Shown piece after piece: positions 23,198-35,485 of a stretch of DNA of 64,000 bases. Source of the DNA: Gnetum montanum (taxonomy: Eukaryota > Streptophyta > Gnetopsida > Gnetales > Gnetaceae). The translations under genes and the position numbers were made by a program. The notes below the pieces were generated by a model. That model made no database searches, was not told the origin of the DNA, and was given only the letters and a program-made list of their open reading frames with translations. Positions within the stretch are counted from its first letter, which is position 1. Each line of letters opens with the position of its first letter. The stretch lies in contig MNCI01029688.1 in assembly GCA_015680685.1 (NCBI GenBank), positions 423,229 to 487,228 on the forward strand, read 5' to 3'.

Positions 23198-25300
23198 ACG
23201 ACTAAATGAAAACTCATCTTCGAGTTCCTTACAAAATATTAGGAAGGTATGGAATTATTAACTAATTGACAATTGACAAATGACAGACTCAACATGCCCA
23301 GTGAATGGATCAATAAGCACCGTACAACATTTTTGTGAACACTCATACATAAATGACATCCAAGACTTTATTTGGTATCTTGTAGAGAAAGAGAGAGAAA
23401 GAAAATGAAGCGTGTTTCCACCAATGCTAAGATTGCACCTTCCGTTATTTATCCATAGCCATACCACCAGACTTGCTCCTTTCATAAATGCTCCAGTTCC
23501 AGTCCATCCTAAATGCTTCCTCCAAGCCCAATGCATTATTTGTATGATCACCATCTGTACACACAACATAGTTACAAATGAGCAAGGATAGATAAACCAC
23601 AATGTAGTTGATACCTTACCTCGAGATGAAGCGCATTGTCTGAGTTGTGGTTATGGCAAAAACTAGTTCGAAGATTTATCACAGGTGACTACCCAAGGTG
23701 TAGGGGTTAGGAAAATAGTAAAATGGAGAAAATTGAAAAAATTATGATAGGGCTCCCATGAATAAGAGCAAACCTTCAGTAGCTATAAGATGGAAAAATA
23801 TGAGAAACAAGAAAGATGTTAAAAAATAACAATGGAAATGCCAATAAAATGGATGTCATGGATGGGGTTGAAATAAGAAATGTTTAAGGGAAAGAAGTTA
23901 ACAATTGCATCAAAAAGGAATGCTAGTGGATCCTCCCCAAAGCAAGCTCATGCCTTTTATGCCCTGACAAACCCACAAATCAAAGAGTTCGTAGGCTCTA
24001 GGTATGTCATTTGGAAGCAAGAGTTAAAAAATTACCCACAAGAATTCACCAAAGAAAAAAAATGTATCAACCCATAAATAGACTAATGATAAAATTGAAA
24101 ATGAGGTGGAAAAATGGGAGAAAGATGGAGAAAAGATAATGGAATGGAATCCCAAGAACAAGGTTGTGTAAAGTCCCTTGTGTATTTTATGGTTAATGTG
24201 ACTGAGTAGAACTCATCCCAAATATAGACACAAACAAACCACATCTAGTGACCTTGCATCAACACACCTGACCAATCCATCCACTTGAAGCAACAAGAAT
24301 GCTTCCACAAAGAGTCACCACCATTCCAAGGAGAGCGAGATGGAGAAGTAGGAAGCGAGAAAGGACCTTAGTTAGAGGGAAACTTTAGGCATGGGTAACA
24401 TATCTTTCTAGTTCCATAACCAGTGCTTGTAGCCCTTTTATTTGGTATAAGGGGTGTTCTTTGAATTCCCATATTATTCTTTTTTGAATTGGAACCACAC
24501 CATGCAAAGACCCATGCATTTTTTTGCATTTATTTTGTCTAAGAGGTGTGCTTTGAATTCTCATATTTTTCCTTTCTTTTTTTGCGTGAGAACCACACCA
24601 TGCAAAGACTTATTATTTTTATTAGCTTAGCTTCCCAATAATGGAGCAATGTTGGAATGGTAAGAAAAACCCAAGAAGAAAACATTCAAGCACCCAAGAG
24701 AATGTCCAGCACAAATGCATCAAATCCCCTTGAAGTCACACCCTTTTCAATCCTTGAGTCCTTAGTTTGAGAAATGCCTAGTCACCAATTCGTTGATAGT
24801 TCTATTATTTAAAGAAAGGGACTATATAGTTCTAAGCCAAGAGAGACCACAGAAATTCATGGATGCATGGACAACATGGACTCATTGCCTATTATATCAA
24901 AATAACCATACCTTAATATCAGCATCATAATTCAAAGGTAAAAATCAAACGTTAGAAATCAATATGATGTAATTCAATCCACCATCATGAGAACTTATTG
25001 GATGATGGATGAAAGTAATCAAGCAAATAAAGAAATAGTAAAAATATGAACAATGTTGTAAAACAAAAAAAAAAGAAAAATTGAAAGAATGTGTAAAACA
25101 AAAATCTATGAAACAAAAACATGCAAAACAAAAATGTGTTAAACAAAAATTCAAAAAGAACTGAGGGCCTCGATTGATCAATAGAGGTGGCCATCTCCCC
25201 CATGACTGAGTTGAAAGAAGGAGATCTAAAATAATGAGCAGGGTCATTCCTTCTCAGAGGTATTATGTGCACTGGCCATTCTAAGTTCATGGAAGGGTTT
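23198..25300. other. Element N 3' non-coding tail
   Basis: No gene recognised. Contains a duplicated segment of about 70 bp (TTTGAATTC.CATATT ... GAACCACACCATGCAAAGAC near 24450-24515 and 24545-24610) and a run of short units TGYRAAACAAAAA at 25054-25152. In Athila elements this region may hold an env-like ORF; none is visible. Confidence 0.5.
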
Positions 25301-25303
25301 CGT

Positions 25304-25875
25304 CTATTGCACATTGACTAGTAATCTCTTATCAGGGCTCTTAGGTTTGTATATGGTCATCGTCCCTGAAGGAAAGGTGGTATGAATAATGTAAGGTCCT
25401 TCCCACAGTGTTTGAAATTTAGTACATTGTGGCACATGTGTGGGATTCCAATAGAGAACCTTATCTCCCAGTTTGAAAGGTACACCCTTTTTTGTTAATT
25501 CCACCAATGGTTTGACAACCTTTGAAAAGTTCTTAATAAATCTCCTATAGTAGCCAATATTTCCAAGGAATGATCAAATATTTTTAACAGTTTTCGATTG
25601 ATGGGTAATTTCTTGGATAACTTTGATTTTCTTGAGATCTACTTCTATCCCTGTGTGTGAGATTTTGTGCCATATCTATTGAGGAGAAAGCTTAGCATTG
25701 ATAGTTATCAATTTTCCATTTTTAAGGAACATGTATTCCATACCAGTGGGCAATGGTTTCAGCTCGAGAGGCTCTTGCTTAAACTTCTTAGGAATTTCCA
25801 ACTTCCCCTAATTGACATTTTCACTGTTAGGACTTGGAAGTTGGTGGTGGACTTGCCCTAATGCATCTATGCTAT
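25304..25875 (-). pseudogene. Element N RT tail fused to integrase C-terminus
   Basis: Reading minus strand: 25875-25690 gives QEPLELKPLPTGMEYMFL..., an Athila-type RT N-terminus; it jumps at about 25680 to WHKISHTGIEVDLKKIK and [19 protein letters not shown] (RT end and RNase H linker), then at about 25470 runs directly from LTKKGVPF into [11 protein letters not shown] ... [18 protein letters not shown], the C-terminal integrase domain. Two internal deletions thus removed the RT palm and then RNase H plus integrase core. The 67-residue frame 25304-25507 is open across the second junction. Confidence 0.75.
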
Positions 25876-26023
25876 TGATGTAAGCACAAGTCAAACTCTC
25901 AGTTGGTTCCATGCATATGAGTGAAATACTTTCTTGATCAGCTATCAGTCACTGGGTGCCTTCCTATTGTGTGGCTACTACATATAGGAATCTTTATATA
26001 TTAATCACTTGTGCACACTGATT

Positions 26024-26731
26024 TCATGTAGGAAATGTTAAACTTTGCACAATCCATGAGCTTTGCACATAATTACACCCTATGTCACTGTATGTGATGC
26101 ATGGAACTTTCTTCTTCTCAATATTTTCGAATGTATCCTTTGATATTTCTAGGGAAAGATCACGGATTCTTAGGTGTGCGTCGATGGTTCTTAGCCATGC
26201 TCTTCCCATTATGATTGGGAAGTCCCCCTTATTGTTGTTCAACTGAATCATTAAGAAGTCATCTGGGCACGACCACCCACAAATAGTGGTAACAACATCT
26301 TCCACCAGTCCCAATGGGACAATTATGGACTAGTCAGCCAACTCTAGATGGATGTTGCTCTTTTTCAATGGAGGCAGGTTCCAGGCCTTGTACATTTCTT
26401 GAGAAATCAAGTTGACACCAGAACCTGAATCCAAAAGAGCCTTGCATGGCATATTTCCACCAATTTTTAAGTATATCAGAGGACTCCTAGGATCAGAGAA
26501 TTTCCTAGGAAGGTGGCTAGCTTTGATCCAATTAGTGAAAACATGTGTTAGCATGACCGTATGCATTGAGCTCAGTGTTTGGTTTGAAGGAAGTCCTAAA
26601 GCCTTAATTGATGGGAAGGTATTCATAGGTTCAACCACTTGTGGTTGTGAGGGCTTGGTTGGACTATTGGTTCTAAACAAAGGTCTTCTCTTCATATGGT
26701 TGTCAGAACCAGTAGTGGGTTGAAGATTCAC
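26024..26731 (-). pseudogene. Element N protease
   Basis: Two consecutive minus-strand frames separated by a TAG carry ALLDSGSGVNLIS (catalytic Asp-Ser-Gly) and FPIIMGRAWLRTIDA (the ILGR-type motif), with a preceding Pro-rich linker containing RSPLIYLKIGG. This is an aspartic protease that would process Gag-Pol. Intact catalytic triplet, broken frame. Confidence 0.8.
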
Positions 26732-26749
26732 AACCCTTGTAGCATTGCA

Positions 26750-29092
26750 TTGCTGTGGTTAAGTTGGGAGTTCCCCTTCCATTGCTAGAGTGGGTGGTAA
26801 TGGAGCTATCGGTGTGAGAGTTGCAGATGGATTTGGAGGATGGTATGTTTATGGGTTATCTCCCCTAGGAGAAGGAGTCCTATAATAATCCAGAGTTTGA
26901 AAGTGATGTTGTGGTGTCACGTGACCAATAGAGTCATGTGGAGAGATTGGCTACTGCACGTAGTAGCCATATGGATCAGATTGCCAGTAGGGGTATTGTT
27001 GCCTTGGTAGTGGCATCCTCCATGACTATGGGTATTGTCACTGTTGATGTTGTTCAACAGGTTGTGGTGGAGTTCCACTTGGATAATATGTTGAAGGTTC
27101 GTGGAACTACGTTCAGTTACCTTGGGGATATGGTAACCGTTCAGGTGCTTTCCTTTTATTAAGTCATGGGTTGAGTGCATACACCCTAGAATCTTGTAAA
27201 CGTGAGATCACTAGAAAACATCCCTTAGGATGGTTGTATTGGAATATCTCACATCCACCATCATTGTCCATATCTAAATCCACAACCTCTTCAGTGATGG
27301 TCATTTTACCCTTACCTTTGTTACATGCATTGTCCACTTCTCTCTTTTTCTTTTTTTCATAGTCACTACCTTGCTCCCTAGACTCCTCTACGATTTTAAA
27401 AATAGTTTCAAATATACTATCTAGGGAGTCCCACATTTGGTCTACCTTTGCCAACACTTCTGTTATTAATTTTTAGAGTGGAAAATTTTTCCTATTCACC
27501 ATCCCTTTGGATGGTGACTCTTCCTCCTCTTCACAGAATCTCACTCCCATTTTTTGGAGGGAAGGATCTCGGTTGTATTCTTCCTCACTTTCTCTCTTAC
27601 ATAGCTCCCCTTCTTCCTTGGCTACTTGCTCTAGGAATCTATGAACCTAATGAGACCTAAGCTCTAATAATCTCCCTTGGGCATACATTCCAAGGATTCT
27701 CCATGTTTCATGCCTAAGTCCATCCATGAGATGACGTAGTTGATCCCACTATGAATAACCATGGCCATGACAATGATGTAATAGTGTGTAATATCAACCC
27801 ATGGTAACATCCAAGGGTTCATGATTTCCTTGCTTCCATCTCTGGATTTTTTTTGTAGGTTAGACACTCAGGAGTACATTTGATACTTATCATTAAATAA
27901 TTCTTACATCGTACTCCACCTCCGAATGGATTCCAGTTCTAAGGAACAGTACTAGCTTTCTGCTTCTTTCACTAATGTCCTTGCGAAAAACTTCAGTTTT
28001 TGCCATTTTTTCTCGATGTTCTATAAGGCACACGCATCGTGGAATGCTTGTAAGTGGTTTTGAGGATTACTGTTGTATCCCCCTTCAAATCATGGGATAT
28101 TATTCATGTCTAATGTCTTGATCCTATTGTCCTTTTGATGCCTTGTTGGAACTCTTATGACCTCCGTGATATCTAACATGCTTCTGGTTGTGAGTAGTGG
28201 TTCTTTGTGGTCATCTCATTCATAGCGTCTATGATGTCTACGTGGTTCCCTACTCTCCCTTCTTCTATGTCGTGATTTCCTAGAGTGCCTTCGTCCTTCT
28301 TCTCAACTATCTCATTGATGTTTTTCAATCTGTCTTTCTTTATTCTCATAGTTAGTTTCCTTATGACTACATGCCGACACTGAAGGAGAGGGTGAATGTG
28401 ATGATGAAGGTGAAGAAGAAGGAGAACCATTTTCATGAAGGTGTTTTCTACCTTCTCTTCAGTGGTCTTGTCCTTGATCATGATTACTATCAGAACATCC
28501 ACCCCTATCATGTGTTTGTGTTCCCTCGTTGAACAATTCATGTTCGTGGGGATCAGAACCAGGGTTGTGAACTATGGAGTGGAGGTTCTGATACACCATC
28601 ATTTGGTGGAAACCCTTTTGAAACTGGTTTGCCATTCCCAATTTTTCTTAAAACATGTGGGGCATTATGGGGTCATTTACCCTTCAAGGATGCATGGTAA
28701 CTCTCCTGTCGCAAGTCCCATTGATGTTGCGCTTCTGTGGGATGATAGTCCCTTGTGTCATGATCACATGCAACATATTCCACGTATAAGAGTGGCATGC
28801 CTATTTGTGTGAGAGCACGAAGGAGCACATTGGGGACTGATCGGTCTGGAGGCAATGCTATGTTACCCTCCAAGTCTCTTCAATGTAGTTTTCCACCTTG
28901 GTGGAGGATAAAGGTGAAATCAGGTACATACTCATCGTGATGAGTATATACTACCGGGAATTGTTGAGGAACTAGTGAATCTTGGTTATGTGTATCATGT
29001 TGCCGACTGTCTCTTGTATTAGTCATAGGTGGTGAAGTGCTCTTCTGCGAAGAAGAACACATTTTCGTCTTGTTCAGTGTGCAATTTATCAT
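26750..29092 (-). pseudogene. Element N gag
   Basis: A minus-strand ATG at 29092, about 100 bases after the PBS, starts a Ser/Gln/His-rich N-terminus (KMCSSSQKSTSPP); broken frames continue through 28541-28173 (charged, ERLKNINEIVEKKDEG), 27867-27664 and 27457-27164 (QMWDSLDSIFETIFKIVEES, Lys-rich) to a Gln/Asn/His-rich tail near 26920. The order and several segments match element E. It would be the capsid precursor. Many frameshifts. Confidence 0.65.
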
Positions 29093-29190
29093 TGTCTTAT
29101 CTTTCCTTTGCTCAACCCTAAGGGTTCATTCTAACATTCCAATGATATGGATGATTTCCTATGTTTTATGTAATGCACAAACAACTAAGT

Positions 29191-29207
29191 CCCCGGCAAT
29201 GGTGCCA
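29191..29207 (-). promoter_or_regulatory. Primer-binding site of element N
   Basis: Minus strand TGGCACCATTGCCGGGG, one base after the LTR; differs by two bases (CpG decay) from the TGGCGCCGTTGCCGGGGA site typical of plant Athila-type elements. Confidence 0.85.
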
Positions 29208-29208
29208 A

Positions 29209-30200
29209 TGATGAGCGGCGAGGTACCCTTACACTCAACCATACGAATACAAGCATTTCATGCATGATCTGGTCAAATCTAAAGACTAAGTGCTTACACA
29301 CCCTAATGGAACACTCAGGGTTAATCAATCGTTGTCTTCCCAAACTTACTTGTATTGTCACAGTTGTATGATGAAGTAAGCTTGAGGCATATGATTTTTA
29401 TAGCTTTTATGTTTTTATGTCCTATTGCTAATAAGGGAGGAGAGAGAGATATAACTAAGTGACTAATTTAACTTAACTACTGATGAACTAGGCTTTAACT
29501 AATCCTAACACCAGTATCCGTTCTCACTTGCCATACACATCCTGAACCAGCACAATACTATTAGGATTACCAAATGCTAATCATTACTAGGTTGCCAAGT
29601 GTTACACGCATGCTCGAAGTGATCGTATTTTGTGTGCTAATAATAGAAATGTAAAGTGCATAAAATAAAATGAAATAATAAAATAAAATAAATGTAGAAG
29701 AAAATAAAATAAAGGAAATGAGTAAGAAAAAAAAAGCTGAAGTGCTGCAAGGATGAATCCAAGAGCTCATCTTTATTGCCATACACAAGGTGTGCTTAGG
29801 TACACAATGCTCGGATAAAGATCCATCCACACTTAGACCTCCTGCTTTGGGTAGTTGTCTAGAGTTTCACTACTTGACTCCTAAAAGAATTCCTCTTCTA
29901 AATTCTTCTTCTTCTCCTTCTTGACTTTTCCCTATTATGTTCCTAGGCACTGTATTTATAGGGTTGGGAGAAACTACTCTAATAATTATAAAAATTGCAA
30001 CTCTAATTTTAGAGAAACTGCCCCTCTTAATTTTAGAGAAACTACCACTCTAATAATAACCATTCTAATAATTAGAGTAACTACTCTAATAATAAACACT
30101 ATAATAATTAGAGAAACTGCTCTAATAATAACCACTCTAATAATTAGAGTAACCGCCCTAATAATAACCACTCTAATTATTAGATTACCCGCTCTCATCA
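29209..30200 (-). repeat. Element N 5' LTR (992 bp)
   Basis: Aligns along its length with 22130-23190; shorter mainly because of fewer palindromic units. Minus-strand start TGATGAGAGCGGG, end CATCA. Confidence 0.9.
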
Positions 30201-30205
30201 ACTAT
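30201..30205. repeat. Target-site duplication of element N, right copy (ACTAT)
   Basis: Exact match to 22125-22129. Confidence 0.9.
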
Positions 30206-32534
30206 GCAAAAAAACATGTTAGCATGGTGAAGAGGAGGACAAAAAAACTGAAAAATAACATAAAAAATAATGCAAAGGTCCTACCCAGCAAACCCTCAAG
30301 CATGAGAGCAAGGGGATTGCCTATCAACACACTGTCAAGCAAATGGTCAAACTCACCCACATCAAAATATAGCCCTTTCCCCTCTAGTTGACTCAATAGT
30401 GTGGTAGCATCTTCAACCATCATATGCCCCTCAGGTGTTGGGGCACAGTTTGCAAAGGGATCATTCGTAGTAAGGGCCTCTTCCTCTGTGGTAAGGGTCT
30501 CCTCCTATGCATCTAGAGCCTCTCCTTCTTCTAGAGTAGGGGCCCCTGCCTTAGGGGCCAAAACTTCTTCTTCTTCTTCTATCAAATACATCTAAAGTAA
30601 GAAAGCTAGTCTAACACAAAGGGGGAGGGTAACTATTGAGACAACTAAACATAGTTACCAACTATGAGCTGCACTTTGCGAACCTTGATTCACAACTTTA
30701 TACCTCTCTCTTCACTAGTGCGTGAGGGCTCTTCCATGGGACAAGACTTCTTGTGTTGCAACCAAGATTTCACTACCTTAGCAATAAGACAAGCCCCCCT
30801 TAGCACATTGCCTGTGTTAGTGGGAAGCACCTCTCCAATGCTGTTTGGTGCATGAAAGGGACATCCCACCCAATCCTTCATCGTTATCAAAATAGATTCC
30901 CCAATAGCTTTTGCGAAGTCTTGGGATCAAGTGATTCAGAATACTTGGTAGATCCATAGTTTGGATATCTGGGTGCAATCTTGTAGCACCTAGACACTAT
31001 TCTCTCGAACCACCAAGAATTCCACAAACCTTTGTAGGCAAGCTATGAAGAAGGGAAAGTGTACATTGAAACATGCATCAAGCTTCTCATGAAGCTTGAT
31101 CATTTTAGCCCGCAAGCCTTTGGAAAGGTACTTGACCCAATTATAGTGAGTTCCTTCTTCCATAACATCCTGCATGATTCAAGCCTACTCTACTCCAAGA
31201 ATTTTTCCTTGGGAGAGTAGCTTGGGGAAGGCATGAGCTTGGAAGATAGGATAAACCTTTTGGGCTACCTCTAGCTTGACCTTATGTATGTAGATCCCCT
31301 TTCGATCTTTGCTCATCCCTACCCATTCCTCTATATCCCCTTGATGGTTCACCTCCTTTTTGTTCTTATCCCCTATAGGTAGACCATTAGAGGGAACACC
31401 AAAAAGATCTGTAAAAAGGCTGTTAGTAATCTCAAACACCACTCACACATTGTGAACCCATGTGCAGAAGGGGTCAGCCTTCTCAAAGAAAGAATCAACT
31501 AGGGAGATAATTTTCATGGCCCAAGATGCTTGGATTTACTGCCAAGAAAAAATCCATGAGTCTGGCTTCCTGAATGTTGTGAACAAGGATGGCTGGGGCC
31601 CCATTCCATAGCCAACATTTTGTCTCATCCACCTCCCTCTATTTAAAGAAGAGGTTATTTTCATCATGTCTGGAGGTGATTACTATAACCTCTTGGTATT
31701 AAGCCACTACTACAATAATCAACGGCAAGATTAACAAAAGGAAAAAAGAAAACCAATCACTTGAACACATGAAAGTGCATAATCTAACATACTAGGTGTG
31801 AATGGCATGGGAAATGGTGGGATTTCCACTAGAACATCCTCCATGGTAAGTGCTCAGTGGGATGCCCACTCATCATCCAACCATCCAAGTTCCTCGCATT
31901 TCACATAGAACTTAGCATACTTGGTTGGATAGGTTTTGAAATTGGCCCAAGTTGTTCTATGATGTCGATGTGCATGTTTCCAGTAGAAGAGAACTCTTGT
32001 AAGGCCGTTTGGGCCAATGCTAGTGTCCCCTCATAATCATAAAGCTCATCCTTATCAATTACAAACCTGGTAACATACAGAGTACAATAAGCTTCTCAAC
32101 TATGTAAGACAAATGATACAACATGTTTAAAACATCTTCATATGACTCACCCACCAACATAATACACTGTCCCAGGTGGATTCTAGAAGATAGTGCCGAT
32201 GTAATGGGCAACAAAAAATGTGTTGTACATATGATAGCATTTAAATTTGGGAATAGCCCAAATCCAGCAAAAATATCTCAAACCTCTCAAGCATTGATTT
32301 GAGCTCCCAATCTCTTCGCCTTCAATTGACCCATCAGCCATAAACTTGAAAATGCCTTAGTTTGCCTTGGGCAACAACATTTCAACAAGAAAACTGATTG
32401 TCTTGGTTGACAAGTGTGAACACACTATCACATTGAAAGTGATGAAGGAGGAACTTTAGGAAGTCCCATGGACCTTCCCAAAACCAGACCACCTAGTCTG
32501 TTACTCGTGCATGTGGAGGGGGGACGTTGGCCAT
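30206..32534 (-). pseudogene. Element C antisense gene, N-terminal part
   Basis: ATG at 32534 (minus) starts MANVPPPHARVTD.VVWFWEGP, continuing FLKFLLHHFQCDSVFT. Further minus-strand coding blocks: about 32080-31930 (FVIDKDELYDYEGTLALAQT, then TYPTKYAKFYVKCEELGWLD and MEDVLVEIPPFPMPF), 31442-31185 (VFEITNSLFTDLFGVPSNGL, GIYIHKVKLEVAQKVYP), 31175-30990 (YNWVKYLSKGLRAKMIKLHE, CLQRFVEFLVV) and 30890-30690 (KDWVGCPFHAPNSIGEVLP). Frames change between blocks, from introns or decay, and most stops are TAG at likely Gln or Trp codons. No family recognised. With the part left of N the gene would span about 3.6 kb. Confidence 0.6.
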
Positions 32535-32599
32535 AGGGGCACTTAGGTAGCATTAAACCCCTACCAGCTCAAGCACAATCAGGATGGGTTTCAACATAA

Positions 32600-33500
32600 C
32601 CCTGCATGGCATAGCACAAAACATTAGTACAGTATTCAAGTGACAGTTACTTAATAGCGTAGCATAGAACCTGGTGTACAAATCTTCCGCAAATATGAAA
32701 CAGTATGTCCCTAGCACAATGAAATATAGGCAAACATTACATGCAGCATAGCAGGGTGTTACACATAGCATAACATAGCATATACACCCTGCAAGCATAG
32801 CGAGTACATTATGTGTAGCATAGCATAGTGGGGTACGACGTAGCAGCTGCATTACACATAGCATGACATGATGGCCATACCTTGTGTAGCATAACAACAT
32901 AGCAAGTACGATAGATATAACAATATAGAAAACATAATAATGTAGCAGGTACAGCACTGCAACAAGCATAGTGGGCCTACCAACATAGTAGCATAGTAGT
33001 TATGGTAGCATAGCATGATAGGCATCAAAAAATTAACACAACCCATTAGTCATGCTAACAAAAAAAAACAACATGAAAAGGAATGTACAGTGTTCCCATT
33101 ACCCTAGCCCTGTCCTACTATATGAAATGTAGTAGAATAAAATACAAATAAGAAAAATCCCCTCATGTGCTACGCTACGCTAGACATGTGCCATGCTTCC
33201 TAAAAACTCTACAGACTAGGATTCCTTCCCTGTGTGCTACACTATGTTGAACATGTGTCATGCCATCTATAACCTCCCAACAATGGTGTCCAAGGTAGTG
33301 GCATGTGCCAGATGTAGCGTAGCAATCGCTATGGAGGCTACAGCTAGAGTGGCAACATCCACAACATAGTGGCTAAGGTGGCAGCCAGGGGAATAATAAT
33401 AGGTATAGTGTAGCTATAATGATGACCGTAGCAAACAAGATGTAGTGACTATAGTAACAATCACACTCGACATATTGCACAATGTAGGCAAAGGTAGCAG
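32600..33500. repeat. CGTAGC/GCTACG-type degenerate repeat, element C
   Basis: Many copies of TAGCATAGCRTAGCA-like words, upstream of the antisense gene start. The same words build the C LTR and the leader repeat at 16160-16665. No protein predicted; the open frames here follow the repeat. Confidence 0.65.
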
Positions 33501-33960
33501 AGCAACTTATTAGGTGGATGGGGCCTCCTGCCATTCCTCAATGTGCACCCTGGGGAGACATCATAGGATGTACTCTCCTTCATCTACGTTTGCAAGACCC
33601 TAATGCCTATGTTCACTCCTATGTGCCATCGTTCTACTCACAAACTTAGGTGTATCAACTACTATTCTATGACTACTATGCTGTCTCTTAGCTAAACCAT
33701 GCTACACTTTGGGTGTTAGCTCTGATAGTGAGAGCGACAAGATTACCATGGCATAATCCCCTATTTATAGCCTACATGATTAAAAAACCTGTCACTTTTT
33801 GGGGTGCTCCATGTCCCACACGTAACGTGGGATGTCCTACACCCCACATGTAACACGAAACACCCCTGTCCCCTATAGCGTAGCTGGGTCTACTATAGCA
33901 TAGCATGGGTCTACTACAACATAGCACATAAATGCACTAAATTTTTCACCTGATTTCTAC
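33500..33960. other. Element C spacer, no gene seen
   Basis: Short stretch between two repeat zones with two CCACACGTAACGTGGGA-like palindromic words near 33815-33860. Confidence 0.4.
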
Positions 33961-33965
33961 AATGT

Positions 33966-34162
33966 GGCTCAATTACGGTCTGCTACAACCTTAAACTGGC
34001 AACTTTGACTTACAACGTTGCATGGTTACGGTCTGCTATGACCTTAAACTAGAAATTTTAGCATGTCATCTACATTTTTAACTGAATGGCAGTCCACTAA
34101 GACCTTAAACTAGTAATCTCAATGTATCATTCTGCATGGTTACGGTTTGTTAAGATCTTAAA
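33966..34162 (+). repeat. CTTAAACTAGC minisatellite, element C, before RT
   Basis: Units such as ACGGTCTGCTAYGACCTTAAACTAG, about 50-60 bp apart in this copy, directly upstream of the RT acceptor site. Confidence 0.75.
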
Positions 34163-34280
34163 CTGGCTACTTTTTAAACATCGCATAATTACTCTACATA
34201 TGTTTCATTACATGTTGCTATTTTAAGCAGGTATCACTTGACTTTGTTTGTTTGCTTGTTATTGCAGGTTTTTTGGAAAA

Positions 34281-35144
34281 ATGGCTATGTATGATGATCT
34301 CCATTCACCATTAATTTTTATAGGTCCCCATGGCAAACTCATGAAGCACTTGAACATAGAATTGCTAGGTGATTAACCATCTTCCTATGATACCAACATA
34401 GCATCCTTAGAAATGTCCTTGGACTAGCCCAAACATCTAGTCCAAACTCTAGATTTAGAGGTCAATGATGTAACTAAGGATCCTCTTGTCAAAATCCCCA
34501 TGACTACATCCAAAGGGGAGGAAAGAACATTAAAGGTTAGCTCATTACTAGAGTCATAGGTTAAACAAAGCATCTCTAGAGTCCTCAATGACAATGCCAA
34601 AGTGTTTGCATGGTCGTACAAAGACATGCCAGGCTTAGACCCATGTATCATACAACACAATACCATACTAGACCCATGTGTCAAGGTGGTCAAACAAAAA
34701 GCTTGCAAGATCAAATTAGAGATTGCCTTAGCTATGCATAGTGAAATCAAAGTTGGGTTCATCCGGGCAGTTGATTATTCAAAATGGATGTCAAACATCG
34801 TAGTCATTGCAAAGAAAATAGGAGGTATACAAATCTATATAGACTTCCAGGATTTGAACAAAGCAATGATTAAGGATGACTTCCCATTGCCTAGAATCAA
34901 GAAACTCATCAATAATATGGTCGGTCATGCCTTATTGTCCTTTATGGATGGGTTTTCAAGCTACAACCAAATCCACATAAACTTGGAACATCAGTTGGCA
35001 ACTACCTTCATGACCCCTTTGGGAACCTTCTACTACACAATGATGCCCTTTAGGCTAAAAAATGTAGGAGCAATGTACACCACTTGTACTTGCAGCCATA
35101 CTACATTTAACATGAAGGATTATGTCAAACATGAAGCAAGGTAA
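34281..35144 (+). pseudogene. Element C reverse transcriptase, 5' portion
   Basis: ATG 34281 lies 14 bases after an acceptor with a T-rich tract (TTGTTTGCTTGTTATTGCAG, ending 34267). One frame runs 280 codons with only three stops. Motifs: FAWSYKDMPGLDPCIIQHN, then KVGFIRAVDYSKWMSNIVVI, IYIDFQDLNKAMIKDDFPLP, HALLSFMDGFSSYNQIHIN and YYTMMPFRLKNVGAMY. The LSFMDGFSGYNQI wording is typical of Tat elements. Similarity ends near 35090, before the YxDD catalytic box, so the enzyme is truncated and minisatellite follows. Confidence 0.85.
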
Positions 35145-35149
35145 GAAAA

Positions 35150-35485
35150 TCATCCGCTATGATGTAAAACTGGCACAGATAGTCCGCTATGACTATAAAC
35201 TAGCATAGCTAGTCTGCTACAACTATAAACTGGCACAAAATGTATGCTATGATGTTAAACTAACATAGCATATCTTTAGGTCATGACATAAAACTGGCAC
35301 CCATAGCAGGGTCTTCTATGACCTTAAACTGGCCATCCCCCATCTGCCACGACGTTAAACTAGCACATCGGTCAACTAGGACCTTAAACTAGCACATTAG
35401 TCTATTAGGATCTTAAACTAGCACATCACGGTCTGTTGGGAGCTTAAAGTAGCACATCAAATGATCTACCGAGATCTTAAACTGG
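35150..35485 (+). repeat. CTTAAACTAGC minisatellite, element C, after RT
   Basis: About ten degenerate 31-33 bp units (GTCYGCTAYGACYTTAAACTAGCACA). Begins directly where RT similarity stops. Confidence 0.8.

Larger units (their letters stand above)
22130..30200 (-). mobile_element. Element N: Athila-like Ty3/gypsy retrotransposon, internally deleted
   Basis: 8071 bp on the minus strand with LTRs 22130-23190 and 29209-30200, exact 5-bp duplication ACTAT, PBS next to the right LTR and PPT next to the left LTR. Order along the minus strand: 5' LTR, PBS, gag (29092 to about 26750), protease (26731-26024), a short piece of RT start, an RT tail fused to the integrase C-terminus (25660-25304), non-coding tail, PPT, 3' LTR. 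RT palm, RNase H and integrase core are deleted. An env-like Athila ORF is not seen. Confidence 0.9.

Noticed and set aside
22842-23261. Ile/Thr/Arg-rich open frames on both strands in the N LTRs (also 29921-30391)
   Set aside because: Direct translation of the palindromic CTCTAATAATTAGAG array; not a protein.
32553-33046. Cys/Tyr-rich minus-strand frames over the CGTAGC repeat
   Set aside because: Repeat-derived; frames on all strands are open for the same reason.
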